A stretch of DNA of 64,000 bases from PXAP01 sp964520585 (GCA_964520585.1 CAZFOO010000003.1:21355-85354); one strand, 5' to 3'. Counted from the first letter of the stretch, positions 8,402-16,997 are shown. Translations and numbers: made by a program. Notes: a model not told the origin generated them from the sequence alone.

Positions 8402-8860
8402 ATAATTATTATTCTCGTAAGTAAGATTTGGATTCTGATCGTTTTGTAATTTGTAGAGGTTTTCGATCTTTTAGAGTAATATCAAATGTATGACTTTCAG
8501 TGTATTTAACTTGGCTTCTTATCTGATTTCAATATTAGTATTTCTACTAAAGTCAGTTATTTTTTATCATACAATGATAAAAAAAATTTTTAAAAATATT
8601 CTGTGAAAATTTTATTTAAAAAAAAATTTATTTTTCAAACGACACACAGACGAAGAAAAAGACAGAGAATGGATTTATTTACTTTTGCGTGCTAGGGTGA
8701 CACTTATTATAAATAACGGATTATTAACTAAATCTAATTAAGCATGCAAATTTTCTATACAGTATCCATGAATGACTGATTTGGCAATGAACTGCTGATA
8801 AATGCAATTTTTAAGTAATTAAACTATAATTTTGCTGCATTCCTAATCAAAATCATACCG
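8402..8860. other. AT-rich divergent intergenic region
   Basis: 459 nt between the divergent small charged ORF and the antiporter gene. It includes a very A/T-rich tract (about 8570-8640). Two exact TAnnTTTG matches on the plus strand are present, TACTTTTG near 8680 and TAATTTTG at 8826-8833. No ORF, RNA gene or repeat family recognised. Confidence 0.4.
8826..8833 (+). promoter_or_regulatory. candidate -7 element for the AspT-like antiporter
   Basis: TAATTTTG fits the TAnnTTTG consensus and would start transcription about 24 nt before the ATG at 8861. The -33 element is not convincing. Confidence 0.4.
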
Positions 8861-10447
8861 ATGTCTGTCTTTTCAGTCCCCTATTTTGCCCTTTTTTTAA
8901 TCATAGCAATTGGTTTTGTTATCGGACGCATCAGGATAAAGGGAATTTCGCTTGATATATCTGCCGTTATATTTGTTGCTCTTCTTTTTGGACATTACGG
9001 AGTTATCATCCCTTCCGATTTTCAGGATGTCGGACTGGTACTGTTTATCTTTACTATCGGATTGCAGGCAGGACCCGGATTTTTTCAGTCATTTCGTTCA
9101 ACCGGAAAGACTCTCGTAATAATTGCTGTTGTTCTTATCACAATGGCTGCCGGAACAACATTATTTACTGCATGGATCTTTAATATTGATTACAATCTTG
9201 CCGTAGGTCTTTTTACCGGGGCACTGACAAGTACACCCGGCCTTGCAGCAGCAATTGATTCCACCGGCTCTGCATTTGCATCGATCGGTTATGGCATTGC
9301 ATATCCTTTTGGAGTTATTGGTGTGATCTTATTTGTAAGATTGCTTCCCGGCATATTAATGGTTAGCGTGGACAAGGCCGAGAAGGATATTAAAAATTTA
9401 CTGCTCAAAAAATATCCTGAAGTCTGCAATCATCATTTTATTGTCGAGAATGAGAATATAGACGGGAAGACAGTTGGTGATCTTCAGATACGGAATATGA
9501 CCGGTGCGAGTATTTCACGTGTTTTATCAGGTGGCATGGCCATCACACCCAGTCCGGGCACGGTGCTACACAAGGGTGACCTTATCCGTGCAGTAGGCAG
9601 CAAGGAGGCTTTGGAGAAAGTAAGATTACTGATCGGGAGCCCTACAGATCAGCAAATTCCCCTGGGGAAAGATTATGAGGTTCATTCCATACTGGTAACC
9701 AACAAGGATGTTGTAAACAAGACCATCGGGCAGCTTAATCTTTTTTCAAATTACAATGCTACCATTACACGCATAAGAAGAAGTGGAATTGACATTGCTC
9801 CAAGCGAATCTTCGCACCTTCGTTTTGGTGATAAGTTACTGATAGCTTCCAATAAAGAGAATATGAAAACTGTTGCATCCATATTCGGCAACCAGGAAAA
9901 GAAGTTGTCCGATACAAATATGTTCCCTATTGCAGCCGGCATAGTACTCGGGATACTTGTTGGCAGGCTTGAAATAAGCTTCTCGGAGAACCTGGTTTTT
10001 CGTCCGGGTCTTGCCGGAGGAGTTTTGTTTGTCGCACTGATATTAGGCAATCTTGGTAAAACCGGACCAGTGGTTTGGTCGATGTCAGCAGCGGCCAACC
10101 AGTTATTACGGCAACTCGGGTTGCTTTTTTTCCTTGCGGCAGTTGGAACCCAGGCTGGTGCTCATATTGTGGAAACATACCAGTCTTACGGTGTAAATCT
10201 GTTCCTTGCAGGAATGATTATTACCCTGGTCCCCATGATTGTATCTGCTTTTGTAGCAAATTATTTTTTCAGGATAAACCTTCTTTCCCTTTTCGGGACT
10301 ATTACCGGTAGTATGACAAGTACACCCGGACTGGCGGCCATTGACTCAATGACCGGAAGTAATGCACCGCAGATAGCTTATGCAACAGTATATCCGGTGG
10401 CAATGGTTTTGCTTATTATCTTCGTGCAGATTCTGTCGGGGTTTTAA
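8861..10447 (+). CDS. AspT/YidE-type aspartate:alanine exchanger family transporter
   Basis: A 528-aa membrane protein built as an internal duplication. Each half carries a hydrophobic domain with the same signature: GALTSTPGLAAAIDSTG near residue 122 and GSMTSTPGLAAIDSMTG near residue 484. Between them are two soluble RCK_C-like (TrkA-C) domains (about residues 180-255 and 265-345). This is the Asp-Al_Ex/YidE architecture, whose characterised member exchanges aspartate for alanine; many relatives have unknown substrates, so the ion or amino acid moved here is not determined. It is monocistronic and converges on cvpA. Confidence 0.88.
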   Translation: MSVFSVPYFALFLIIAIGFVIGRIRIKGISLDISAVIFVALLFGHYGVIIPSDFQDVGLVLFIFTIGLQAGPGFFQSFRSTGKTLVIIAVVLITMAAGTTLFTAWIFNIDYNLAVGLFTGALTSTPGLAAAIDSTGSAFASIGYGIAYPFGVIGVILFVRLLPGILMVSVDKAEKDIKNLLLKKYPEVCNHHFIVENENIDGKTVGDLQIRNMTGASISRVLSGGMAITPSPGTVLHKGDLIRAVGSKEALEKVRLLIGSPTDQQIPLGKDYEVHSILVTNKDVVNKTIGQLNLFSNYNATITRIRRSGIDIAPSESSHLRFGDKLLIASNKENMKTVASIFGNQEKKLSDTNMFPIAAGIVLGILVGRLEISFSENLVFRPGLAGGVLFVALILGNLGKTGPVVWSMSAAANQLLRQLGLLFFLAAVGTQAGAHIVETYQSYGVNLFLAGMIITLVPMIVSAFVANYFFRINLLSLFGTITGSMTSTPGLAAIDSMTGSNAPQIAYATVYPVAMVLLIIFVQILSGF

Positions 10448-10492
10448 TTCCTTTTAGGGACGGGTGGCTCAGGCCGGCTGACCTGTGAGATT

Positions 10493-11008
10493 CTATTCAA
10501 GCATATTCCTTATTTCTTTTGCTATATTTTCAAATCGCAAAAACGGGAACATAGTGGGAGCAAGTTTTGCTATCGGATCATATAGCATCGATTCTTCAAT
10601 ATGATCTTTTGGCATAAAATCATGCTTCCTGTCAAAGGCATTAAGGATAACGAATAATACACTTAAGAGCAGCGCCATTTTCAGAACGCCAAAAATAAGT
10701 CCCAGCAACCGGTTTATGAACCCGAGAGCTATGGCATCAAGCAGACGGCTTACCATGTAGGCTGCAATATTAATTGCAATTACAAATCCGAGAAAAGTAA
10801 TTGTAAAGGAGACAAGATGCATATAAGGGGATGATACACTTAAAGTACTAACCAGCCATTCTGCTACAATTCCTGAGAATTTAGCCGCACCCCAGATTCC
10901 AGCGATCAGGGCAATAAAAGTGGCTACCATGATTATCAGTCCCCTTGTTAAACCACGGTATGCAGCCCAGGCAATCAAAATTACGATTATCAGATCTATG
11001 TAGTTCAA
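10493..11008 (-). CDS. CvpA family membrane protein
   Basis: A 171-aa protein with four membrane helices, beginning MNYIDLIIVILIAWAAYRGLTRG, the conserved CvpA start (D-I/L-hydrophobic then GxxRG). A glycine-rich third helix (RLLGLIFGVLKMALLLSVLF) also fits. CvpA was named for colicin V production and affects envelope integrity, but the molecular role is unresolved. It stands alone and convergent with the antiporter gene. Confidence 0.85.
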   Translation of the reverse strand: MNYIDLIIVILIAWAAYRGLTRGLIIMVATFIALIAGIWGAAKFSGIVAEWLVSTLSVSSPYMHLVSFTITFLGFVIAINIAAYMVSRLLDAIALGFINRLLGLIFGVLKMALLLSVLFVILNAFDRKHDFMPKDHIEESMLYDPIAKLAPTMFPFLRFENIAKEIRNMLE

Positions 11009-11326
11009 TACTGTGATTAAATAATATTTAACTATAGAGCAACTTACAACCTTGCGTTATCCCAACACTTCCAGGATAATTAATTCATAATGCCAGTCCG
11101 CTATCGCTGATCTACAGGCAACTGAACTTATCATGAATCAATACAACCTTTTATTTGCAAGGCCTGTAAATATAGCAATTATAGGATTAAAAATATGCGT
11201 GGCAACTATTTTAGCAAGTATTTTTGTTTCAACGGCAATTATCATTATTTTTGTCCCCGGTTTTGGATTAAATACTATTCCCGGAATTTTCAGAACATAG
11301 AACTTTGTATATTCAAAATCTTGTCC
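11009..11326. other. intergenic region between cvpA and tRNA-Arg
   Basis: 318 nt that must contain the cvpA promoter (minus) and the tRNA promoter (plus). I see no coding potential with family resemblance. A TA-rich segment at about 11297-11315 before the tRNA is a possible promoter, but no exact consensus is present. Confidence 0.35.
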
Positions 11327-11398
11327 GGCCTCATAGTTCAATGGATAGAATAGCGGTTTCCTAAACCGTAGATCCAGGTTCGATTCCTGGTGAGGCTA
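11327..11398 (+). tRNA. tRNA-Arg (anticodon CCU)
   Basis: A 72-nt cloverleaf: acceptor GGCCTCA/TGAGGCT with one G-U pair, D stem GTTC/GAAT with loop containing GG, anticodon stem GCGGT/ACCGT around loop TTCCTAA giving anticodon CCT, a 4-nt variable loop, and T arm CCAGG-TTCGATT-CCTGG. The CCA end is not encoded. It reads AGG codons. Downstream is a hairpin resembling a terminator and then an AT-rich accessory block. Confidence 0.93.
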
Positions 11399-11411
11399 CT
11401 TCTAAAATCAC

Positions 11412-11447
11412 AGGCCGCTGTAAATCAAATGATTGCAGCGGTCTTTT
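11412..11447 (+). terminator. terminator after tRNA-Arg
   Basis: An inverted repeat (GGCCGCTGTAAATC pairing with GATTGCAGCGGTC, one bulge and one wobble) is followed by TTTTCTG and then ATTTTTG. It begins 14 nt past the tRNA end. Confidence 0.6.
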
Positions 11448-11559
11448 CTGATTTTTGCCTGAAGGTGGTAGAAAAAGTCGTAGGGAGAGAGTATCTCAGT
11501 TGGCTATTCCTGGGATGTGTTAGTCTTTAATTATTCTTTGGAAAAATGGATAATTGATA

Positions 11560-12039
11560 TTATAAATCAAGTATTCCAAAGGTAATATTAAAAGGAGTGT
11601 TTAAATCTATGAATTGAAATTTCGGGTTAGTCTCCTTTTTCAGTAGATTGTATATCTTTAAACTTTCTGAATCTGAGGAGAGATAATAACTGATTGCTTT
11701 TTCACAATCAGCCTGGGCGAAAAGTTTTGAATCATTTGGGATTATGTTCCTCTCTCTTAGTTTGAGGCTTCTTTTATGTTGGAAAACAATTTTTGCAAAT
11801 TCACCTGTTTTTTTTGAATGATTAAGGTTAAATGGAACAATTTGCAAGTTTCTAAGTGGCAATTCATGCACATCTCCACCAACACAATATTCTGCTATTG
11901 AGATTGTTGAAATAATCATTGATATTTCCTTCTCTAAGAAGTACCGAAAATAGCCATCAGCATTCTTAAATAGTGGGTCACTATCATTTAAAAACCTTAA
12001 AAAGAAGCTTGTGTCAAGTAGAACAGCATTATGCGTCAT
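11560..12039 (-). CDS. PIN-domain protein, putative RNase toxin
   Basis: A 159-aa protein with the layout of PIN-fold nucleases: Asp9 in VLLDTSFFLRFL, Glu50 in ISIAEYCVGG, and acidic residues Asp103, Asp111 and Asp123 in PNDSKLFAQADCEKAISYYLSSDSE, which could form the metal-binding pocket. PIN proteins such as VapC cleave tRNA or mRNA, usually held in check by a co-encoded partner. Its start overlaps the end of the 260-aa gene at 12029 by 11 nt, so the pair is translationally coupled. The codon composition is AT-rich relative to core genes nearby. The identification as PIN is by motif; the toxin role is inference. Confidence 0.6.
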   Translation of the reverse strand: MTHNAVLLDTSFFLRFLNDSDPLFKNADGYFRYFLEKEISMIISTISIAEYCVGGDVHELPLRNLQIVPFNLNHSKKTGEFAKIVFQHKRSLKLRERNIIPNDSKLFAQADCEKAISYYLSSDSESLKIYNLLKKETNPKFQFIDLNTPFNITFGILDL

Positions 12040-12811
12040 AATTACCCCTGATTTCTTTCAGCCAACTATCGGGATCAATATTTCCAAGCCACGATTTTTT
12101 TGCTCTGTCCCTAAGTGTTTTTAAATATTGTTCATCATATTTTGGTTGGTAGTTAATCAATTCACTGAATTTTAAATTTGAGGTATCAATTTCTCCAGTC
12201 TCTGAATGCTGCTTTCCTGTTGCCCTTATACCAAATGTTTTATAAAGAAGGTTTTCATCATATTGTTCCAGGAAACTGATTGGTGTTTGTATTCTTACAG
12301 TGCCAAGTTCTTCAGTTAATATGTGAATATTTGCTTTGTCTTTACCACCTGCATTAGTTAACTTGCCATAAAAATAAAATTCCGCATCTACCCAAATTGC
12401 TTCAGTTCTGTAATAATGTGTAGTGCGGTCTATCTTAACTTCATTCGAGTTGTGAAGAGAGGTCCTTATGTTAAAAGTGTAATTTCGTTTTAAAGCAGTA
12501 TCTTGAATATTTTCAAATGCTTTTGCTGTCGATAGGTCGAGAAAATCAATATTATTAATTTGATTTATTTGTCCAATGATTGCGTTAAACCCAATAATAT
12601 ATTGAATAGATGTTTTAAATAAATGTATTACAGAACCTTCACTAATTTGATAACTGATTGTTGGTCTATCTCTTTTTTCTCCAGGATATAGTAAATTTTC
12701 AGCATTATCCAAGATCGACATAATCTCCCGAATATCGTAATTATCAGGTGATAAGTCGAGATTGCCATTGGTGCCAGTAATTTTAATTTCTATATATCCA
12801 ATCTTATCCAT
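12029..12811 (-). CDS. uncharacterised 260-aa partner of PIN-domain protein
   Basis: A 260-aa soluble protein without a recognisable domain. The first 60 residues are acidic and polar, the middle alternates short beta-like stretches (ISYQISEGSVIHLFKTSIQYII, AEFYFYGKLTNAGGKDKANIHIL), and the C-terminus ends with a basic/aromatic tail (LRDRAKKSWLGNIDPDSWLKEIRGNYDA). It is far larger than usual VapB antitoxins and shows no AbrB, RHH or HTH motif. It overlaps the PIN gene by 11 nt and precedes it in a two-gene unit. An exact -7 promoter element ends 4 nt before its ATG, so the mRNA may be leaderless. Function unknown. Confidence 0.7.
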   Translation of the reverse strand: MDKIGYIEIKITGTNGNLDLSPDNYDIREIMSILDNAENLLYPGEKRDRPTISYQISEGSVIHLFKTSIQYIIGFNAIIGQINQINNIDFLDLSTAKAFENIQDTALKRNYTFNIRTSLHNSNEVKIDRTTHYYRTEAIWVDAEFYFYGKLTNAGGKDKANIHILTEELGTVRIQTPISFLEQYDENLLYKTFGIRATGKQHSETGEIDTSNLKFSELINYQPKYDEQYLKTLRDRAKKSWLGNIDPDSWLKEIRGNYDA

Positions 12812-12823
12812 AATACAAATGTA
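12812..12823 (-). promoter_or_regulatory. leaderless-type promoter of the PIN module
   Basis: On the minus strand TACATTTG (12823-12816) is an exact TAnnTTTG match and is followed by only four bases before the ATG at 12811. With the usual distance from this element to the start site, transcription would begin at or next to the A of the start codon. Confidence 0.5.
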
Positions 12824-13179
12824 AAAAAATAATGTGTGTCATAATTTATAAAAATACTAATTGATAACTAATTTTTTTATTATGACTAGATTGATTATTT
12901 ACATCAATTCAGACCAGATCACGGACATTCATGTTTTATATAGATTTTTTATCCATGTGGTAAAAAAAATTTATTTGTGTTGTAAGACCTTTCAAAGGGA
13001 TTAATAATAAGGATAATACACAAGATTTGTGATATAAAAAGTGTCAAATATTAAAAAAGTGGCAAAAAAATAGTCTTGATAATCAGGCAGATAGGACAAA
13101 ATTTAGTCCTTTCCTACTGGCTTAAATCCACTTTTCTCAACTCTCTGTTCAATATATTTTTTTAATGTGACGGATTAAT
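12824..13179. other. AT-rich intergenic region
   Basis: About 356 nt between the DUF190 stop and the PIN-module promoter. It contains a short inverted repeat (AGGAC/GTCCT around 13093-13110) but no ORF, T-run terminator or RNA gene that I can support. Confidence 0.35.
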
Positions 13180-13530
13180 TTATTTATTTCCTGCCTTATA
13201 CCTTATTACTTCTGCTTTTTCAATTGTTATCAGTCCGCCAGATTTTGATTGCTCAAATAATTGGTCAACTTTTTTGAGGAACTCCTTGATTTTTTCTTCC
13301 TTGTCGACTATTTCAATTACCAAAGGCAGATTAGAGGAGATCTCTAATAGTTTTGTAGTGTGGATCTTTGAGTTTGCGCCAAAACCCATTATCCCCCGTG
13401 TAACCGTCGCACCCGAGAGTCCTTGCTTTTTCGCTTCAATGACGATTTCTTCGTATAAAGGATGTTGCCCGTGCTTGTCAGACTCCCCGATGAAGATGCG
13501 AAGCAGTTTTGCATCAGGATTATTTTCCAT
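13180..13530 (-). CDS. DUF190 family protein
   Basis: A 116-aa protein with the DUF190 pattern: LLRIFIGESDKHGQHPLYEEIVIEAKKQGLSGATVTRGIMGFG, followed by SNLPLVIEIVDKEEKI and GGLITIEKAEVIRY. The fold is ferredoxin-like and related to PII/CutA-type proteins. It lies 3 nt after crcB; DUF190 and CrcB genes are frequent partners in bacteria, so a role in sensing or modulating fluoride export is plausible but unproven. Confidence 0.85.
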   Translation of the reverse strand: MENNPDAKLLRIFIGESDKHGQHPLYEEIVIEAKKQGLSGATVTRGIMGFGANSKIHTTKLLEISSNLPLVIEIVDKEEKIKEFLKKVDQLFEQSKSGGLITIEKAEVIRYKAGNK

Positions 13531-13533
13531 TTC

Positions 13534-13905
13534 CTAAAAGAGTTTAATAATCGCAAATCCGATAAATGTTGCAATAATACCTACTACCACGGTTGAAGAG
13601 ATGTAAACAGTCGCATAAAAAAATTGTCCGTCACGGAACAGACTAAGTGACTCGATTGAGAAAGCGGAAAAGGTCGTAAACCCGCCAAGCACGCCGGTTG
13701 CAAGGAACAGTCGCCACTCTTGCGTAAGAGTGCCTCTGTCAGTTAAACCGAAAACCAGTCCGATAAGAAAACAACCTATAATATTCACCGTAAGAGTGCC
13801 GAAGGGAAATGTAGAGAGAAATTTTGTCTGTACGAGTTGAGAAAGCAGGTAACGAAGAACACCTCCAATAAAACTACCTGTCCCGATTGCCAATAATATC
13901 TTCAT
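13534..13905 (-). CDS. crcB: fluoride ion channel CrcB/Fluc
   Basis: A 123-aa protein with four membrane helices. Family motifs are clear: GSFIGGVLRYLLS in helix 1, FPFGTLTVNIIGCFLIGL with the conserved Asn in helix 2, and the GVLGGFTTFSAFSIE break in helix 3 with the Phe-box and Ser. Two copies assemble antiparallel into a dual-pore fluoride channel. I searched the 5' region for the fluoride riboswitch core and did not recognise it. The DUF190 gene follows immediately. Confidence 0.93.
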   Translation of the reverse strand: MKILLAIGTGSFIGGVLRYLLSQLVQTKFLSTFPFGTLTVNIIGCFLIGLVFGLTDRGTLTQEWRLFLATGVLGGFTTFSAFSIESLSLFRDGQFFYATVYISSTVVVGIIATFIGFAIIKLF

Positions 13906-14109
13906 TACATAATTATTCTTCTTGCCGTGCCATAATAATATCTCTTCTGGCTACCGTCCATTATTGTTTTCGTATTATATATGTTGCAAATACAGGTTCT
14001 ATGTAAAGATGTTAAAAATTAGCATTATATATTTATAAGGAGGAGAGAAATATCTGTTTTCTTTTTGATTTTATAATAAAAAGTGACTTAAAGGTGGACA
14101 TTTTGTTTT

Positions 14110-14241
14110 TTATTGATCAGGTTGATTACCGATAATTCCTGCCCGATCTGATGTATGCCTGCCAATAAGGTCTTTCAGGAACACTTTTTCTTTTCTCCAA
14201 ATAAGTTCCATCAACTTCTCTTCTGTCTTTGAAAGTTTCAT
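14110..14241 (-). pseudogene. truncated blaI relic (BlaI/MecI/CopY N-terminus only)
   Basis: The complement has ATG at 14241 and encodes 43 aa. Residues 1-26 (MKLSKTEEKLMELIWRKEKV and on to FLKDLI) match the N-terminus of the complete BlaI at 18871-19245 at about 20 of 26 positions; the similarity then stops and the frame ends at 14110. This covers only the first helices of the winged helix. The operator dyad and promoter upstream are also kept, at the same distance from the ATG as in the intact gene. It is therefore a decayed or truncated copy; the frame is short but open. Confidence 0.75.
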
Positions 14242-14262
14242 CTTTCTATGTGTTGTTATTAG

Positions 14263-14280
14263 ATTCTACAAATATAGAAT
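14263..14280 (-). promoter_or_regulatory. BlaI-type operator and promoter of the blaI relic
   Basis: An 18-bp dyad ATTCTA-CAAATA-TAGAAT centred 30 nt before the relic ATG. On the minus strand it contains TATATTTG, an exact Bacteroidota -7 element, with TTGC exactly 19 nt upstream. The same arrangement occurs before the intact blaI. Confidence 0.7.
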
Positions 14281-14325
14281 ATGTAATTACTGAATGCAAG
14301 TTTTTAAGAATATTTCTAAAATTAG

Positions 14326-14355
14326 TTTGTTGGTAAAAGAGAATAATTATCTTTA
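14326..14355 (+). promoter_or_regulatory. promoter of the perR-like/katG unit
   Basis: TTTG at 14326-14329, an 18-nt spacer and TATCTTTA at 14348-14355 fit the Bacteroidota -33/-7 consensus with one mismatch. Start is predicted near 14359, about 22 nt before the ATG. The AT-rich leader could hold a PerR site, but no clean inverted repeat is visible. Confidence 0.55.
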
Positions 14356-14380
14356 CGTAATTATTATTATTAAATAAATT

Positions 14381-14800
14381 ATGACAAGTGATTTTTTTCG
14401 TGAACAATTAAAGAAAAAGGGATTAAAAGTTACTCCACAACGCATTGCGATTTATGAAGCTGTGGTCAATTTAAATAACCACCCAACTGCTGAAAAAATT
14501 ATTGATTACATCAGAATAAATCATCCGAATATTGCGGTTGGGACAGTTTATAAGGTGTTGGATTCGCTTGTTGATAATAATCTCCTGCAAAAAGTCAAAA
14601 ACGACAAAGATATTATGCGTTATGATGCTGTTGTGTCACACCACCATCATTTGTACTGCTCTGAAACAGACCGGATAGAGGATTATGAAGATGAGATTTT
14701 AGACAAAATCATCAATGAATATTTTAAAAATAAGAAAATAAAAAAATTTGAAATTCAAGAAATTACACTGCAAATAACAGGAAAATTCACTAATAACTAA
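14381..14800 (+). CDS. Fur family regulator, PerR-like
   Basis: A 139-aa regulator with the Fur layout: winged helix (KGLKVTPQRIAIYEAVVN...HPNIAVGTVYKVLDSLVDNNLLQ) and a C-terminal dimer domain with the metal-site cluster SHHHHLYCSETDRIEDYED. It lacks the usual pair of C-terminal CxxC structural-zinc motifs; only one Cys is in the HHHHLYC region. It lies 13 nt before katG on the same strand, so peroxide-responsive control of katG is the likely role, inferred from the pairing. Confidence 0.88.
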   Translation: MTSDFFREQLKKKGLKVTPQRIAIYEAVVNLNNHPTAEKIIDYIRINHPNIAVGTVYKVLDSLVDNNLLQKVKNDKDIMRYDAVVSHHHHLYCSETDRIEDYEDEILDKIINEYFKNKKIKKFEIQEITLQITGKFTNN

Positions 14801-14813
14801 AACAGTAAACAGT

Positions 14814-16997
14814 ATGAACAATTCAAAAAAAGGGAAATGCCCCGTAATGCATGGTGCAAATACGGATACTGGTAATTCCGTAATGAGTTGGTGGCCAAAT
14901 GCTCTCAACCTGGATATTTTACACCAGCATGACACTAAAACAAATCCTTTGGGTGAGGACTTCAATTACAGGGAAGAGTTTAAAAAACTGGATTTGGAAG
15001 GGCTAAAAAATGACTTGAAAAAATTAATGACTGATAGTAAGGATTGGTGGCCTGCCGATTGGGGTCACTATGGCGGTTTAATGATCCGGATGGCCTGGCA
15101 TAGTGCCGGTACATACCGTATTGCTGACGGACGTGGCGGAAGTAATACCGGCAATCAACGTTTCGCCCCACTCAACAGTTGGCCTGATAATGTTAACCTG
15201 GATAAGGCACGCAGGTTATTATGGCCTATCAAGAAAAAATATGGCAACAAAATATCATGGGCCGATTTGTTTATTCTGGCCGGAAATATGGCCTATGAAT
15301 CTATGGGCTTTAAAACCTTTGGGTTTGCTGGTGGACGAGAGGATATCTGGCATCCTGAAAAGGACATTTACTGGGGAGCTGAGAAAGAATGGCTTGAACC
15401 AACAAAATCCCGCTATTCTGATGATAAAAACCGTGATTCCCTGGAAAATCCCCTGGCTGCGGTACAGATGGGATTGATTTACGTAAATCCCGAAGGGGTG
15501 GACGGTACCCCTGACCCGCTTAAAACCGCAAAAGACGTACGCACGACATTCAAACGCATGGCCATGAACGATGAGGAAACCGTTGCATTAACTGCCGGTG
15601 GCCATACTGTTGGCAAGTGCCACGGAAATGGTGATGCATCTGTCCTGGGCTCAAGTCCGGAAGAAGCAGAACCGGAAGAGCAGGGCTTTGGCTGGAAAAA
15701 TCCAAAAGGTAAGGGCCATTCTGAAGATACTGTTACCAGTGGACTGGAAGGTGCATGGTCGAGCAAGCCCGACAGATGGAATCATACCTACTTCCATCTT
15801 TTGCTCAATCACGAATGGGAGTCCAGAAAAAGTCCCGCAGGGGCATGGCAATGGGAACCCGTTAACATGAAAGAGGAAGATAAACCTTTTGATGCCCATA
15901 TTCCCGGCGTGCGCCGCAATCCCATCATGACAGATGCCGATATGGCAATGAAAATGGATCCTGAATACAGAAAAATATCAGAACGTTTTTATAAAAACCC
16001 TGAGGAATTTGCCGAAATGTTTGCAAGGGCATGGTTTAAATTAACTCATCGTGACTTAGGCCCGAAAAGCCGTTACCTGGGACCTGATGTACCCAAAGAA
16101 GATCTTATCTGGCAGGATCCCGTTCCGACAGTTGACTACACCCTGACGGAGGCAGAAATTGAAGACCTCAAGACGAAGTTGCTGAACAGTGGCCTGTCGC
16201 AAACAGAGCTTATCAATACAGCATGGGACAGTGCAAGAACATTCAGAGGTTCCGATTACAGAGGTGGAGCGAATGGAGCAAGAATTCGTCTTACACCTCA
16301 CAAAAAATGGGAAGGCAATGAGCCAAAACGTCTTGAAAAAGTTTTGAATAAATTTACTGAAATTCAATCAGGTTTAAGCAAAAAAGTGAGTATTGCCGAC
16401 CTAATTGTACTGGGAGGTACTGCTGCCATTGAAAAAGCAGCACAGCAAGCCGGGGTTAATATAAAGGTACCTTTCAGCCCGGGAAGGGGTGATGCCACAG
16501 ATGAAATGACCGATGCCGAATCTTTCGACGACCTTGAGCCTATTCACGATGGTTACAGAAACTGGGTCAAAAAAGACTATGCCGTGAAACCTGAAGAACT
16601 CCTTCTCGACAGAACTCAGCTTATGGGTTTGACAGCTCCTGAAATGACTGTTTTAATTGGCGGCATGCGTGTATTAGGTACAAATCATGGAGGAACAAAA
16701 CATGGTGTGTTTACAGACAGAGAAGGCAAGCTAACAAATGATTTCTTTGTAAATCTTACCGACATGAGTTACTCATGGAAACCTGTGTCGGATAATTTAT
16801 ATCATATTGTTGACAGAAAGACTAATCAGACAAAATGGACAGCAACCAGGGTTGACTTAGTCTTTGGTTCCAACTCTGTATTGCGTTCTTATGCTGAATT
16901 ATATGCACAGGATGACAGCAATGAAAAATTTGTAAAAGATTTTGTGAATGCATGGGTGAAAGTAATGGATGCAGATCGTTTTGATTTGAAAAAATAG
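14814..16997 (+). CDS. katG: catalase-peroxidase KatG
   Basis: A 727-aa haem enzyme that removes hydrogen peroxide. It has the duplicated class I peroxidase layout. Distal residues Arg92, Trp95 and His96 lie in IRMAWHSAGTYR; Tyr223 (LIYVNPEG) and Met249 (FKRMAM) complete the Met-Tyr-Trp adduct needed for catalase activity; proximal His264 lies in AGGHTVGKCHG. The length is normal and no secretion signal is evident, so it is probably cytoplasmic. It is co-transcribed with the PerR-like regulator. A hairpin follows at 17035-17057. Confidence 0.98.
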   Translation: MNNSKKGKCPVMHGANTDTGNSVMSWWPNALNLDILHQHDTKTNPLGEDFNYREEFKKLDLEGLKNDLKKLMTDSKDWWPADWGHYGGLMIRMAWHSAGTYRIADGRGGSNTGNQRFAPLNSWPDNVNLDKARRLLWPIKKKYGNKISWADLFILAGNMAYESMGFKTFGFAGGREDIWHPEKDIYWGAEKEWLEPTKSRYSDDKNRDSLENPLAAVQMGLIYVNPEGVDGTPDPLKTAKDVRTTFKRMAMNDEETVALTAGGHTVGKCHGNGDASVLGSSPEEAEPEEQGFGWKNPKGKGHSEDTVTSGLEGAWSSKPDRWNHTYFHLLLNHEWESRKSPAGAWQWEPVNMKEEDKPFDAHIPGVRRNPIMTDADMAMKMDPEYRKISERFYKNPEEFAEMFARAWFKLTHRDLGPKSRYLGPDVPKEDLIWQDPVPTVDYTLTEAEIEDLKTKLLNSGLSQTELINTAWDSARTFRGSDYRGGANGARIRLTPHKKWEGNEPKRLEKVLNKFTEIQSGLSKKVSIADLIVLGGTAAIEKAAQQAGVNIKVPFSPGRGDATDEMTDAESFDDLEPIHDGYRNWVKKDYAVKPEELLLDRTQLMGLTAPEMTVLIGGMRVLGTNHGGTKHGVFTDREGKLTNDFFVNLTDMSYSWKPVSDNLYHIVDRKTNQTKWTATRVDLVFGSNSVLRSYAELYAQDDSNEKFVKDFVNAWVKVMDADRFDLKK

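Noticed and set aside
11390..11520. Attachment site (direct repeat of the tRNA-Arg 3' end)
   Set aside because: Only short partial matches such as TTCCTGG were found downstream; no repeat long enough for an att site and no integrase.
13906..14020. Fluoride riboswitch upstream of crcB
   Set aside because: The leader was read for the conserved core and pseudoknot; only scattered partial words occur, so the call is not supported.
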